A stretch of 64,000 nucleotides of DNA from Lichtheimia corymbifera B2541 (taxonomy: Eukaryota > Mucoromycota > Mucoromycetes > Mucorales > Lichtheimiaceae): the NCBI GenBank assembly GCA_000697475.1, contig JNEU01000989.1:62001-126000 (forward strand). Reading direction: 5' to 3'. Positions 44,703 to 58,141 of this stretch are shown piece by piece. Position numbers and translations under genes: made by a program. Under the pieces are notes generated by a model, which worked only from the letters and a program-made list of their open reading frames with translations, had not been told where the DNA came from and searched no databases. Every line of letters starts with the position of its first letter. The first letter of the stretch is position 1.

Positions 44703-47435
44703 ATGGAAGTCGACGAGCGAACCATTGTCAGCGATAAGTCGGCATCGGAAAATGCAGCTGGTCATTCAAATGAAAAGCCAGTATCCGAGAAACGTCGTCG
44801 TTGGAATCGCATTATCGTGTTTTTCTCCCTTCAGCTTTCGCTTTTCTTGGCAGCATTAGACAAGTAAGCGGATTGATACCTTGATATCTATACAATTACT
44901 CACATGTCTTTAAAGCACGATCGTTGCAACCTCGTTACCGAGAATCGGATCCGAATTTCAACAAATGGCTATTTCAGCTTGGGTAGTCAATAGGTGAGTC
45001 AGGGCACTTTTATAATGGTGTTCTTTGGTGCACCATTCTTGTTGAAGCGCATGTCAATGCTTATCACATATACGCCATTTTAGCTATATCCTTACGTTGG
45101 ATTCATTTCGTACGTATGCGCGACGATCTTGATTACACGATTATTCCATGATCTGTCAACTTAAATCTCACTCTCGCTCCTGTAGAGCCGTTGTTTTCGA
45201 AATTCTCCGACATCTTTGGTCGCAAGTACGTCTTGGTGGTTGGCATCATTGTGTTTTTGCTAGGCTCGGTCTTGTGCGGCGTATCGAAGGTAGGGAAGGA
45301 CATATGACAAAGAAAGCTAAAGTACCAATAATTATACCGACAACGATATAGACCATGCTCATGCTTATCATATGCCGTGCGGTCCAGGGCATTGGTGCTG
45401 CCAGTGTAAGTGATGACCTGGTTTTGGGCTTATGACAAGGAAGGAAGATTGCTCACACATTTCCCCTCTTATAGATCTTCTCAATGGTAAAAAGATAACG
45501 CATCAGTATTAGGAGGCGAATCAAGCTGATCCACTAGCGTAGGTTTTTGTTATTATCTCTGATCTTGTCCCCTTGGAGAAACGAGGAAGCTATCAAGGGT
45601 AAGGATGCTCAATTGATCACCCCATTTTACCTATGTGTCTATATTTCACACCACTAACGGAGTGCTTTCTATTATTTCAGCATTGTCAACGCTGTTTTTG
45701 CCGTTGCAAGTGTATTCGGCCCACTGATTGGAGTAAGTGTGAAAATAATACCAGGACACAAATCCCCAGCACAGTGTGTAACGTGTTTTCGTTGATGCCG
45801 ATTAGGGTAGTTTAACCGATTATGTTTCGTGGCGTTGGAACTTTTACATCAAGTATGTATGCCTTTTGCTCAAACCAGCAATGATACTTATATACGAGAT
45901 TGAATTATAGTCTTCCGATTGGTGGTGTTGCCGTCGTTATCCTTGTGATCTTTTTGCATTTACCGATGGAAAAGCAAGATTTAAAGACAAAACTCAAGCG
46001 TGTGGATTATGCAGGTAAGTACATATGATGATGGAATTGTGTGGGGTATGCATGGTCGTATCTAACTTGGTAATGCGAAAAAGGCAATTTTCTGGTCTTG
46101 GCGGCCGCCACTCTACTCTTACTGGCCATGAATTTTGGTGGTCAAACATTCCCATGGAAATCGGCAGCCGTGATTGTATGTACCACCATCATCTTCATCA
46201 TGATTTCAGGATTACTGATTGGTATATCACGCAGGTACCCTTCATTCTGGTGGGTGTCTTGGTTGCACTGCTGGTAGTGGTTGAAGTCAAGTATGCACGA
46301 GAGCCATTGCTGCCCCCAAGACTATTCAAGAACCGCTCTGTTGTCAGCGTCTTGATATCGAATGTGTTCTTCGGTCTCACATTCTTTGCAGCTGTATACT
46401 ACTTGCCAATCTATTTCCAAATCGTAAGAAATGATACGGCGATGTGGTCAGGGATTCGATTGATCCCTATGCAGATGATGATCTGTGTCTTTTCCACTGC
46501 TGCTGGTTTCTTTATTTCAAAGTTTGGAATCTATCGACCTCTTATCACCATTGGCATGACATTACTCACGCTATGCATTGGATTGATTTCGCTATTTGAC
46601 GTGGATACGAGCTGGTCGAGTAAGTATTGAGTGTGGGGAAGATATTGCGCCAGGAATGGTAATGGTAACCATGGATTTTCTTTTGATTCTATAGTGGTCT
46701 ATGGTATTACTGTTATTGGTGGTACCGGAATGGGGTTAATGTTTTCGTCTACCATCATTGCTTTGCAAGCAGCAGTGGAGACAAAGGACATTGGTAAGTG
46801 CTCACTTTGGAATGACAATGGGTTTTACTAATGAACGTGTTGCGTAGCCGTGGTAACGGGTTTGAACAACTTTTCACGGGTCCTTGGTGGTGCACTTGGT
46901 GTAGCCATCGCATCCGCTGTTTTAAACTCTTTTCTGCAAAAGAACTTGCCTGGAGTGCTTCCTGAGCAGTATGTGCAAGAGGTGTTTAATTCACCAGAGT
47001 ATATACGCAATGGCCTTCCAGAAGAATACATCCTTCTTGCAACCGAGGTGTATGTCGATTCGCTTCGATATGTGTGGTATATCTTGATTGCTATGTCCAG
47101 TGTTGGTACGTATCCCGAACATCCGAGAGAGTGTGTACTAGAATCTTTGTTCTTTGGCTCAATAACGGAGTATGGATCATGTTCTCCTTTTAGGTTTGTT
47201 GAGCTCATTTTTCACCAAGCATCATCCTTTGCGTCGTCCTCCACCTCCACAACCTGCAGCTGATAATGCAGCTAACGGCAACAATGGTAGCGAGAATGGC
47301 AATAGTAATAGCAATACTGCCGCTGAAGCTGCCACTGAAAACGCTGCAAACGATGATACATCTTCAGAACACCACGTTGCTGTGGAGATCAGTAACAAGC
47401 CTGAAGCTATGCAGCAGGTGTCGTGTCGGGGTTAA
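44703..47435 (+). CDS. MFS drug:H+ antiporter, DHA2 (14-TMS) type
   Basis: Plasma-membrane major facilitator of the DHA2 family, which exports drugs or toxic compounds. The coding region is split by about a dozen short introns. The N-terminus is hydrophilic (MEVDERTIVSDKSASEN), then TM1 has the family word 'LFLAALDNTIVATSLPRIGS' across an intron. Next come 'EFQQMAISAWVVNSYILTLD' and 'PLFSKFSDIFGRKYVLVVG' (MFS motif A: G-R-K after DIF), then 'ICRAVQGIGAAS' and 'GIVNAVFAVASVFGPLIGG' (antiporter motif C-like), then '[20 protein letters not shown]', characteristic of DHA2. The second half includes FAAVYYLPIYFQIV and 'NNFSRVLGGALGVAIASAVL'. The C-terminal tail is Asn/Ala-rich and hydrophilic. The frame appears intact through all joins inspected. 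The substrate cannot be inferred. Confidence 0.9.
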
Positions 47436-47969
47436 TGACAAGCAACATGCACCACGTATCATATATACCTACAGCATCTGTAAACTATTTAAGCATCTGT
47501 ACCATTAGTAATTACATTCATATATAAAAGCACATGTTGTAATAGAGAACAGCCGCCATGTCAATGCGTGCACTGAGTTTTATTGGGCGTAATATAAGAA
47601 TGTCCCTGAAATGTTTGATGAATTATAAGGGGGCCCCTATGTAAAATCATGCCGCTTATTGAATTATGCAGAGATTGGTAATTGTGCATGCCAAAGCATT
47701 GATATTCCGATGCATTAACGAGGTGGATGCAACATGATGTGTGGCTTGGTGTGCTGTCAAAGTAAAGTATTTCGATAATGAATGTTACGCAAATGGGCAA
47801 TGGAACAGCTTCCGATAACGTGTGATCCCTGGTGTCAAAATCGATTGCGGAAGTAAAACAACACCAACTTAATTCGTCCCATGGATCACCTGCAGTTTCC
47901 CGCTCTTTTATACATCCTACAACTACAGCATCCTTTCATTGCTCTTTCGTTCACAATATACCCCTTCCC
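47436..47969. other. Intergenic between MFS gene and FUSC-like gene
   Basis: 3' flank of the MFS gene and promoter of the next gene. No gene or repeat recognised. Confidence 0.4.
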
Positions 47970-50900
47970 ATGACAAGGGACATCAAAGACCATCAACAAT
48001 GGGCCCATTTTCGTTTTGGAAGAAACCCTTCTCATACTTCAGACAACGACACTATTCCTCCCACGCCTATGGAAAAACGTCATGGGTAAACTACCATTGG
48101 GTTCCTCCCTGTGCAAATTGGAATCATGGACTGACTATCACCATTCTAGCTACTTTGACTTCTCTTTAAGTGAACAGCAGCAACAACAACAGCAGCAGCA
48201 GCACAACCATAATGAGCAGGGATCTGCAGTGCCACGCATCTTTACAATCGAGCCGAGCTTGTCAAGTATGGACGACGACGAAGACGACAAGACCCAACAC
48301 AATGACCCTATTGCCAACCCAACAGACAAGCAACCCACACCTGCTTCTCCTCCTCAACGACCACCACCACCACAACAACAACGAGGTGTATCTTTTCGTC
48401 CTAAACTCGAATACATTGGACGAGTTTACTCGCAAGCTTGGAGTATCAATACATTTGACGACGAACCCCGCTCAAGAAAGGAACGGTTGATTGCCTTTTT
48501 ACATCGACGATTTCCTTCTCGTATCGTACGACGCATTATCAAATGCACCATTGCCTACTTTATTTCGACATTGTTTGCTTTGATCAATCCAGTGGCTGAT
48601 GCGATTGGACCTGCATGTGTTTTAACAGCAGCTGGTGTCATCTTCAATCATCCAGGGCGCACAATGGGAGCTCAATTTGATACGACTATCACCTCCGCAC
48701 TCGGCATTTGTAGCGCATTAGCATTCTCATACGCAGGTCTCGCATGTTCCGTGGCATACAACGTGAGACATCCAGATACCATCCAATATGGCACAATCAT
48801 CAATGCACTCTTCCTCTTCTTGGGTATCTTTTTGGCTCAAACATTACGACAATTCTTGCCCCGGTTCTTTTTCTTCTCCTTGCAAGCAATGACTGTATTC
48901 ATCTTTTGTTTCACTACTACCCCTGGATTGATGCAAACAACCTTGCCTACATCTTTACCTCTAAGTTATGGAATCCCCTTGCTGTGTGGTGCTGCCATTT
49001 CCCAAGTAGTCAATCTCTTTGTATGGCCAGAGACAGCAGTGGATGGATTAGGTAAGTCTTTTATTGATTGTTGGGGAACATCTCGTGATTCATTTATTCT
49101 TCGATTACTTTAGGCCGTGCATTGCAAGAATCGTTTTCCAGCAGCAGAGACATGCTCGACATGATCACCAAGCAATTCTTTCTTGATCCAGACTCAGATA
49201 TGGTTGCAGGCGAGGTGGTGGATGAAACGGCTGAAAAGATGCGAGTCTCCATGGTGAAGGTGAAGACAGCTTATCACGAGGCCAAATACGAGATTTCATA
49301 TACCTATATTCGACCTTACAAGCTTGGAAACATTCAAAAGTCGCTGGATCGATTGACCAAGCATTTGAATATCTTGGGTGGCAGTCTCAAAACCGAACGT
49401 GTATTATTTGAAAATGCAATTGCATCACTGAATCAGCAGGAGGAGGAGCATGATATGCAGCAACAACAGCAGCAGCCATCCGAATTACACCCTACTGATA
49501 TCGACAGTGATCAAGAAGAAGTACCGAAAAAGTCGACTTTGCGATGGTTGAATCAAGAGGATGAACTCAATTTGCGGCGCGCTGCTATGCTAGCCGCTGG
49601 TAACACAAGTCCACAACATTCTCGACCCAATTCTCACATGGGATCACGTGCTGGTTCCCGAGCTGGATCACGTCCTGGATCACGTGCAGGCTCTCGGCGT
49701 AACTCGCTTGATGAAGATTACAATGAGCAGAATCAGAAATCAGTATCATCCATAAGGTCATTTCTCAATATGGCCAAACTTGGCGGTTCCCATGCACCCA
49801 AACCACCTCCAAAACCCAATCGACCCATGGGTCATGGTGATGGCGAGCTATTGGTCACGTATCTGGAGAGTCTTCGTGATCCATTGATGCGACTTTCGAT
49901 GGAATGTGTATCGGTGCTTGATTGTGTCTCTTACAGCATCTGCAGTGAGCTTGATATGGACGATGAGGATGACAAGTCAATTTGGAAAACGTGGAAGTCG
50001 TATATCCGACATATCTTGAGATGGAAGGCAAAGACTGAAACGAGCGAAGGAAAGAAGAAATCCTTACCCCATGATCCAAGCCAGTGTGATTGTTCAAAGA
50101 AAATGGACCAAGCTATAAGACGATTTGACAAGGCTGAGAGTGAGCGTATGCAACGACTTTATGACATCAAAGGAAGCGAAGATTTGGATCTTGGCATGCG
50201 TGAAGAGCTCTTTTTGGTGTTCTTTTTCATATTCTCATTGCGTGAAGTGGCCAAAGAATTGGGAAGCATGGCTGATACGATGGATGAATTACGGTCTTCA
50301 CGTAATGGTCGTCGACCTCGCAAGCATTTATACATGCCGCAATTGACTCAGAAATGGTGGCGCAAATGGGCCAGTACAGCCAATCATCAAAGTGTACGGG
50401 ATAGAGGTGGCTATTCTTTAGGTAAGTCAATCAGATATCATGCATTGCATATTGATCAAGATATTAATCACTTTTTTGTATAGCTGCCCTGAAACCGGCA
50501 ATGACTGAGCAAGTGCGCAAAACAGATGTGCAAGAAGAATATCGCCTTACACGAATGAAAACGACAGACACCAATTCTCGGAAAATGCGTCGCATGTCTT
50601 CAGTGGTTTCACAAAGCAGCAATGCACTCTCACCTATCGAACGACTATCAACCAAATCGACACTTACTAGCCTTCGAAAGCGCTCTGTCACCAAAGATTC
50701 TTCGCACTCTGTTCCTTCAGATCAATTATCCCCCACTGAAAAAACACCATCCAAGGAGGAAGATTTGGAAGAAGGCAAGGAGCAGGATACTGAGAATCAG
50801 CAACCAGAAGAGAAGGCGCCTTTGTCTTTACGTGTGCGTTATGCGATTTGGGAAGGATACCAGTTTATCAAGAAATACGAGTTCAAGTTTGCTCTCAAGA

Positions 50901-52319
50901 TGGGTGCTGCTGTGCTTGGCTTGACAATCCCAGCGTATGTACCATCATCAACAGCTTGGTATCAAAGCGTACGTGGCCAATGGACGTGCATGACCATTAT
51001 TGCTATTATGAATCCTACCAGGTAATATGAAAAGGCAGCAATGATAGCTATAACGTACTCACATGGGCATCTTTTTTAGCGGTGGAACATTTCATGCGAG
51101 CTTTTGGCGGATTATTGGCACACTTATTGGTGCTTTTGTTGGATGGGGAGCATTGGAATCGGATGGTGGCAGTGCTTACCTATTAGCTTTATTTGGTGTT
51201 CTCCTATGTAAGTCGAAATGATATGGATGATGGTGATGATCAATATGCTAAGTGCCATGTTATGTATACAGCGATACCCTTTTTCTATCTTCATTTGGCA
51301 AGCACCTACAACAAGATTGGCACTGTCGTCCTCATGACCTATGTTGCTGTTGCGCTTAGCAGATACGTTACCAGCCCTCCAGAGCCTATTTCAGTCACTG
51401 TGTGGAAGCGGACAATTACAGTCATCATTGGTATTGTAGTCGCAGTGTGTTTGAATTGGTGAGTTACCCCTATCTATTTATGATGATGCATGTCATCTAA
51501 CCTTGGATTGATGAATTAGGGCGGTATGGCCGTTTGTGGCTCGACACGCTGTACGCAAGTCTATTGCTAACGTGATTGGTGAATTGGGTGATTACTATAC
51601 CTATCTGATGGGAACATTTCTCTTTGGTTGCCATGCCAAACCTGCCGAGGAAGATATCAAGCGAGCACAGAAATTGGAAGGATCCATCCAAAAGTCTATC
51701 AACGCTTGCAATGTACTGCTGGAGCTGACAGATCATGAGCCAAGGTAAACTTTGATTGCCAGGATCTAAATATCATCCTAATCAAGATCTTGTTACATAG
51801 ATTAAAAGGGCCCTTCCCCAAGGATTTTTACAAGGAGATGATTGTATCAACAAGAAACCTTCTTGACAGACTCATGTCAATACGAATTGCACTGACGAAT
51901 ATGCCCCTGGAGGTGAAGAATGACATTTGCAAACGTGAACTTAACGTATACCGCCGTGATATGGTAAGTACTATCAGCATGATGAGTTGATAGGCTAGTA
52001 GTAGCTAATATGGGAACCGTAGACGGCTGCTATGCTTCTTCATTTTTATACCTTGCAGTCATCGTTGCGGTCCAAGATTCCATTACCCGCCTATATGCCA
52101 TCTGCAAGATCTGCACGATCACGACTAATGCGATATCGACACAAGTTGAGCAAAAATGGGTATCGGTGGGTACGATATCGAAACATTTGTTGGTTTGCGA
52201 TGGCATGTTGCGTGCAAGAAATCATCGAGGAGCTTGAGCATATGAACGATTTGGTGCGCTTTATTGTTGGTGAAAGCAAATACGCAGATCGAGCGAGACG
52301 TTTGGATACCTTGTTGTAG
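47970..52319 (+). CDS. FUSC/ArAE-like (Bre4-type) large membrane protein
   Basis: Large integral membrane protein related to the fungal 'ER transporter 6TM N-terminal'/aromatic acid exporter (ArAE, FUSC) group, which includes yeast Bre4. Exons are 47970-48085, 48150-49051, 49114-50421, 50484-51021, 51080-51207, 51272-51458, 51520-51744, 51801-51963 and 52023-52319, giving 1287 residues. After a polyGln and Pro-rich N-terminus comes the first membrane domain ('IVRRIIKCTIAYFISTLFAL', ACVLTAAGVIFNHPGRTMGA). A long cytosolic region with GSRAGSR repeats follows. The second FUSC-like membrane half begins 'FALKMGAAVLGLTIPAYVP' and has 'WTCMTIIAIMNPT' and 'GGTFHASFWRIIGTLIGAFV'. The helical C-terminus ends ADRARRLDTLL. 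The substrate is unknown. All nine exons sum to a multiple of three. Confidence 0.88.
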
Positions 52320-52754
52320 CAGACATATGCCTTATTTTTATTTGTACCCTTTGTAATTCATAACACCTTAATATACTACGCCTTGTGTTACATCCTAATT
52401 CATGCAAAAACAACAAAAACTATGAACAATCGACATGTTGTCATGAATGAGTTAAATGGTAGATGGCTTTGGGTAGCTTTTGGTGGCACTTGGTTATGAA
52501 CCGGTTCCCATAGCAACGGCATCCTTATGTCCAAGAGACGTCACCCTTCCAGACAATATAAGAAATAATCAAGGCATCCATTCCAATGGTGTCTGTTATC
52601 CGCCACCATCAACGCATGGTAGGATCATTTGTTCATGCACATGTCTCTCTCCACAGTATCTTTATCATGGTGTTACACACGTTTTTTTCGGCATCAACAT
52701 TCCATCAACAAATATAGCTCTGCGGAAAAGGAAAGGTATATTTCAGCAGCTACT
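52320..52754. other. Intergenic between convergent FUSC-like and peroxiredoxin genes
   Basis: 3' flanks of two convergent genes. No gene recognised. Confidence 0.4.
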
Positions 52755-53601
52755 CTACAACTTGGCCAAAACGGCATCAGCACTAGAGACAGTGACACCG
52801 GGTGCAGGCTCAACGCCAATATAAGTGATCTTGAGATCGTCAACCACCATGGCGAAACGCTTGGATCGGATACCGAGACCACCCTTGGTGGCGTCCATGG
52901 TCAAACCGAGGGCCTTTGTGAAAGTGCCGTTGCCATCACCAGCCATAATGATCTTGCCCTTGTTGCCGCTAACCTTGCCGAAAGCATTCATAACGAAACC
53001 GTCAATCAAGGACATGCACACAATCTCATTGACACCCTTGGCTTGAAGCGAGTCGGCAGCACGCAAGAAACCGGGAACGTGGTTTTCAGAGCAGGCAGGA
53101 GTGAAGGGACCTAGTGGTTTAATGCAATAGAGTTCAGAATCTCTCTAACTCTCTCTCTCTTTCTCCATGGATAGATGCCTCTTTTTCTCTCTTTCTCTTA
53201 CCAGGAATAGCAAAGATGACAGCCTTCTTGCCCTTGAGCTTCTCGTGGATCTTGTATTGCAAAGGACTATGTAATGTGAGTTATTATTATGCCAGACGAA
53301 ATGAAACATGATAGAAAACTTACCGAGGGCAAGCTTCAAGCGACTCGTTAGGGTCGTAGGGGACGTATTGGAGGATGCCGTCTGGGATCTACAATGGGTA
53401 CACATGCATAATGAGTATAAGGTATCAAGGGGTGAATGGCGATTATTCATCTTTTTTTCGGATAGTCATCTACCACCACTAGTTCCCGGGGTGGTTGGCC
53501 TTTTTTAGGATTACTTACAGTGTCACCAACTTTAAGAGCCTAGAAACCAATACGATGAATAAATAACTTGATTACTATATGTTGATGAGAAAGCTTACCA
53601 T
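52755..53601 (-). CDS. Peroxiredoxin, Ahp1/PMP20 (Prx5) type
   Basis: Thiol peroxidase reducing peroxides, atypical/Prx5-type subfamily (yeast Ahp1, PMP20 allergens). Exons are 53601-53599 (only the ATG), 53539-53519, 53388-53324, 53266-53202 and 53110-52755, giving 169 residues, the normal length. The sequence starts M|ALKVGDT|IPDGIL. The active-site segment reads 'GKKAVIFAIPG|PFTPACSENHVPGF', with the peroxidatic Cys in PFTPACS (the usual word is PFTPTCS). 'GVNEIVCMSLIDGFVMNAFG' follows, with a second Cys, then 'GTFTKALGLTMDATKGGLGI' and SKRFAMVVDD, all family-typical. The isolated ATG exon precedes a GTAAGC donor. A CT-rich tract lies in intron 4. The protein lacks a clear C-terminal peroxisomal SKL (ends AVLAKL), though AKL is a possible weak PTS1. 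Confidence 0.93.
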
Positions 53602-54106
53602 GATGTAATAAGAAAGAAAGAAAGTAAAGAAAAAGCAGGTCTTGATTTCACGCTCTCCACCATTTTAATCCCCTGGGATGACAAACCCCGATGGAAGGTT
53701 GGACGATATTGTGGGGCACAAAGCACATTCGACCCCTGTGTTGATTGAGTAACAATGAACCATCACCGCAAGTATCCTGGACAATAAAAGCTCATCAAAC
53801 CTGGGAACAAGAACCATGATATCCTTATGCCCAAGCCAGGTACATCCCAAAAAAAGATGAATATGCACCAACCCATGCTTGAACTGGTTTGGATGTTGTA
53901 GATTTGGATGTTGTGGATAATATGTATTCATGGGGAGATATGATTTATAATGGAGACGTTGTATGTTGTATTTAGGGGGATGGATATTGACAGGTGCGTC
54001 TATGTGTGTAATTCCAGTGGCAATTTCAAAGAGGTGTGGTGTCAGCTTTGTTTTTACCGCCGCCTTTCAACCCTCCTCCTCCCTCGCCCTTTCTCCTCTT
54101 TCAAGC
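53602..54106. other. Divergent promoter region, peroxiredoxin/NDUFAF7
   Basis: About 500 bp between divergent starts. The frame of NDUFAF7 is open upstream of its chosen ATG, but the product there does not look like a presequence. No other feature recognised. Confidence 0.4.
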
Positions 54107-55734
54107 ATGCAACGGTGGTCAAGTTGTTGCCATGCTGTTCACACCGCCACAAAGTCAACAGCAATACGAACACGCTTCTTCCATTATCAACAACGACGAC
54201 TGCTTTCCTCAACACTCGCATCGCGACAACATGACAATCAACAACGAGAAAACGACCTCATTTCACGCACCAACATTTTGGCTCCTTTCTTCGCTGGAGG
54301 TGAACGTGAGATCAACTACGAGAAGCATCGCCATTATCCAGTAAAGACAGCAGAGCAAACAGCATCCCTCAAAACACCACCGACATGTGCGCGTATGCTT
54401 GCACGCGATTATATTGACGACTCGCTCTACAATCCCAACTATGGCTACTTTTCCAAGCAAGCTGTTATCTTCTCGCCCGAGGTGGACATTGACTTTACGG
54501 AGCTACGCGACAATCTCGAGTTTCAAAAGCTATTGGCCAACATGTACAGAGAGATTGAAGGCGAAGTGGATGAAGTGGATGAAGTTGCTCGGCAGGTCTG
54601 GCACACACCTACTGAATTGTTCAAGGTAAGGAAGGCTATTGGAGTAAGGAATACAAATGGGCCCTAACAAACATGTATTAGCCCTGGTATGGTTATGCAA
54701 TTGCAAAGTATATGGTGTCAGAATACAAGTTGAACCTGTATCCACACAAGGACCTTATCATTTACGAGATGGGTGCAGGCAATGGTACCTTGATGATGAA
54801 CATCCTCGACTATATCCAAAAGTACGAACCATCCGTGTACAAACGCACACAATACAACATCATTGAGATCTCGGGCAAGCTTGCTGAACGACAATCAGAA
54901 CGACAAGAAGTGAGAGATGTCACAGAACAGCATACCAACGTTAAGATTATCAACAAAAGCATCTTTGATTGGGATATCCACGTGCCTGACGAGTGTTTCT
55001 TTTTGGGAATGGAAGTCATTGTAAGTTCAAAAAGTGGGAGGAGAGAGAGAAGGCGATCATTGTATTGAACACCACGTGGCTTTTGGTAGGACAATTTTGC
55101 ACATGACGTGATCCGATATGATCTTGAGACATTACAACCCTATCAAGGACTAGTCAGCATTGATGAAAATGGCGATTATACCGAATTGTATGAACCTGTT
55201 GGCAACGATGCATTGATATCACGTTACTTGGCTATGCGGAAACAAGCACGCTACCGTAGTCCGATCTTGGCACGACGTCTTTGGCACAAGCTTCTCAAGA
55301 TGATGCCTGTGGCACCCAATTTGACAGCCCCTGAATACATTCCCACAAAGTTATTCATGTTTTTGGAAACACTCAAACAGCATTTCCCTCGACATCGACT
55401 GGTTCTCTCGGATTTCTCACAATTGCCTGACGCTGTTGAAGGTGTGGATGGACCTGTGGTTCAAACAAGATACAAAGGCACCATGGTTCCTTGTTCCACG
55501 TATATGGTACAGCCCGGCTGGTTCGACATTTTCTTCCCAACCAACTTTGAATTACTCAGGGATATGTATCTTCTCGTATGTCGTGGCGCTCGTGCTGGCA
55601 ATGATAAGGCTGTGAAGGTCCTCACCCATCGTGAATTCTGTGAACGATATGGCGATATTGAGCGGACAACGACTCGTAGTGGCGACAATCCCATGCTCAC
55701 TTATTATGAAAATATGAAGTTTTTGATTACATAA
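54107..55734 (+). CDS. NDUFAF7: Mitochondrial protein arginine methyltransferase NDUFAF7 (MidA)
   Basis: SAM-dependent methyltransferase of the DUF185 family that in animals methylates an Arg of complex I subunit NDUFS2 during assembly. Exons are 54107-54625, 54682-55020 and 55090-55734, giving 500 residues. The N-terminal 45 residues, rich in Arg/Ser/Ala (MQRWSSCCHAVHTATKSTAI), look like a mitochondrial presequence, which is why ATG 54107 was preferred to the open frame upstream. 'ARDYIDDSLYNPNYGYFSKQ' is the family's early motif. The SAM-binding motif is 'LIIYEMGAGNGTLMMNILDY', followed by 'YNIIEISGKLAERQ' and 'EVI|DNFAHDVIRYD', typical of MidA. The C-terminal part has 'RHRLVLSDFSQLP', 'TYMVQPGWFDIFFPTNFELL' and a final NPMLTYYENMKFLIT. 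A complex I assembly factor implies that this fungus has complex I. Confidence 0.9.
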
Positions 55735-55852
55735 AGTTATTGTTTTAGATAAGCACTAATGTATCTTTATTTCTGTACTGCCGCTAGTTAGATGGAAAGG
55801 ATAATAGATTGATGCATGTTGTTGTTATCATTGGAGCAAATATTTTTGTTTC

Positions 55853-58141
55853 TTAAGCCTCTTCTGATGGTGCGGAAGGCAATTCGATATAGGCTTGTAA
55901 TTGAGGAGGACATGGCACGTTTCTATCATTGAAAAATGACGTTAGAGGAGGTTACTAGGATACATGGGCATGATCGGATCACTTACGCTGCAGCAAGGAT
56001 ACCCCGCTTTTGAGGCACAGTGAAACCTGGACATTGGAGTGCTGCACGAATCATGCGGAAGACCAAATCACGATCAAGGTTTACATATGGCTTCTCCATA
56101 TGCGTTCGCAATACGCCTACACGGTTGCATTAATATCATTGTCATTTCCTTTGTCATATATCTGTACACTTACTGGTTGCCAGCTTGTAATACTCGTAGA
56201 GATGGTCCCGTTGCATGGTAGTAATGAGATTAGGTTGGTCCCAAGGGAATCTGACGAGGATGGAAATGAAGTTCTCAAAGGGACGCTCGCCACACTTGCG
56301 AGAAAAGTGAACCTGTGATATAACATGGCTATTAGACGACTCGGTCTCTCTCTGATCACAACATGGGCCTACCTTGAAATTTTTACAAACACCCAACAAG
56401 TTTTCAATTTCGCGACGTGGGAGAAGCAAAGGTGGGGATTGACTACTCGACGACGTGACACTCGACATATCTGAAGGATCGTACACTGCTTTGCCATCCA
56501 CAAACGATCCTGGCCAATCAGGGAAAAGCTTCTTCATCATGTCTTCATAGCTGCTGTGCTCAATAAAGAGCTTGCGACCTTTGACAGGCAAGTTGCGATA
56601 ATGCTTCACTGCCTTTTCAGCTTCCTTTTCAGTAGCCACTTCCACAAAGGCATCGGATTGAGTTTTGCCTGTAGTCTTGTTGATGATGATCTATGCAGTG
56701 ATGGAAACCATTATTGATCCGTTGTCATCCAAAATGTGTGATGATAATAAAATGTATACTTACATGGATGCTTTGCGCATGATCCTTGGGATCAGGGAAC
56801 TTGACGTTCTTGAAGACTGCCTCAATTTCTTTAATGGAGACGGTCCAAGGAATCTACGTATCATGTTGATTATTAGGCAAGGTGGAAGAAACGAGTAGGA
56901 GTATGTATATTTACATTAGACAATCGAATCACTGGATAACGGTTTGACATGGTATCCGAAAGAGGGTTGTCGCACAAGTAGGGTAATGATTCTGACAGCA
57001 ATTTCATGCTGTTGTCCACTCTGGGTGATTTAGGTGCAAGTTGAGGTCCACGTTCAAGGTGGTAGTTTGCCTTGTCGCTTTGACTTGGCACTGATGTTGT
57101 TGTTGTTGTTGTTGCAGAGGGATCCTTTGTAGCCAAAGATGGGCGATTGAATTTGCGACGTACAACGGGTGCAGGCTTTAAGGACTGGGAAGCTGCAGGT
57201 GGAGTAGCAACAGGGCGACTGGTAGTTGTACTAGTGTCATTGGTTGATAAGGCTTTGACACCAGAGGTGATTTGTGACCAAGTGGGACGTGCTATCACAC
57301 CAACATCTTTACGAGGCGTAATCACTGAAGAGGAGAATGAACAAGAAGCCACACTTGTTGTAATGGGTTTTTGGGCAATTGGTGCATGTAATTCGTGTGA
57401 TGATGTTGCCAAAGAGCCTTTAACACTATCCACAGATGAAGGTGGTTGATGATCATTGGTATAAAATGCCACTGGTGATTGTTGTTGTTGTTGTTGTTGT
57501 GAGGCCACAATGATGGGTTGCTGTGAAGTAGTAGGAGGTGAGCTTGTTGTTGCTAATGGAAGGTGGCTATTAGAGCACATCAACGGAGGCAAAGTTGGAG
57601 GTGATCGACGGGCCCAAATATGTTCCATTGCTACACCCCATCCTTCAGGTCGTGCCAATCCTATGGATCTAGCCACATCTCGATATCGTTGCTGTTGTTG
57701 TTGTGACACCTGCTCTGCTTGTTGCTGGGTATGATGATCATGGTGGTGGTATGGCAACTCGTACTGACGCGATGATACTGGGTTGTGCACATCAGCTACA
57801 CGATATTCACGAACGTTGGGTGCGACAACAACGGGTGCTGCGTATACCATTCTAGGTGAATGTAAGGCCGTTGATTCCACTGTTGGAAAAGCACGTATGA
57901 GCACACAAGGTATAAAACAGCTACAACTTGAAAACTTACCTTTGGGGAAACTTGCATACATGTCGCTTTCTGCCAAGCTATTGGTATCGCTGGCGACAGG
58001 ACCTCGAAGAGATCCCATGGTGGATTGGTTGTTGTGGCCTAACACAAGAAAGAGCTATGTTAATTGGAAGCGATGTTACAAACACCGTTTTTGATTACCT
58101 GGAACTCGCATTGTTGCCTTGTTTTTAAAAGAGGCTGCCAT
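55853..58141 (-). CDS. RRM-domain RNA-binding protein
   Basis: Eight exons: 58141-58099, 58038-57940, 57879-56915, 56853-56764, 56690-56373, 56312-56174, 56116-55987 and 55922-55853, giving 617 residues. The long N-terminal half is low complexity (His-, Gln- and Ser/Thr-rich runs), with a conserved-looking island 'VARSIGLARPEGWGVAMEHI'. An RNA recognition motif starts at about residue 365: VIRLSN|IPWTVS has the RNP2-like hexamer VIRLSN. 'INKTTGKTQSDAFVEVAT' carries the RNP1-like segment, and 'EKAVKHYRNLPVKGRKLFIE' completes the fold. After the RRM are helical segments ('NLLGVCKNFKVHFSRKCGER', 'YVNLDRDLVFRMIRAALQCP'). The overall layout resembles an hnRNP H/F-like RRM in fungi, but no named family was recognised. 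Role in mRNA binding is inferred from the RRM only. Confidence 0.82.
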
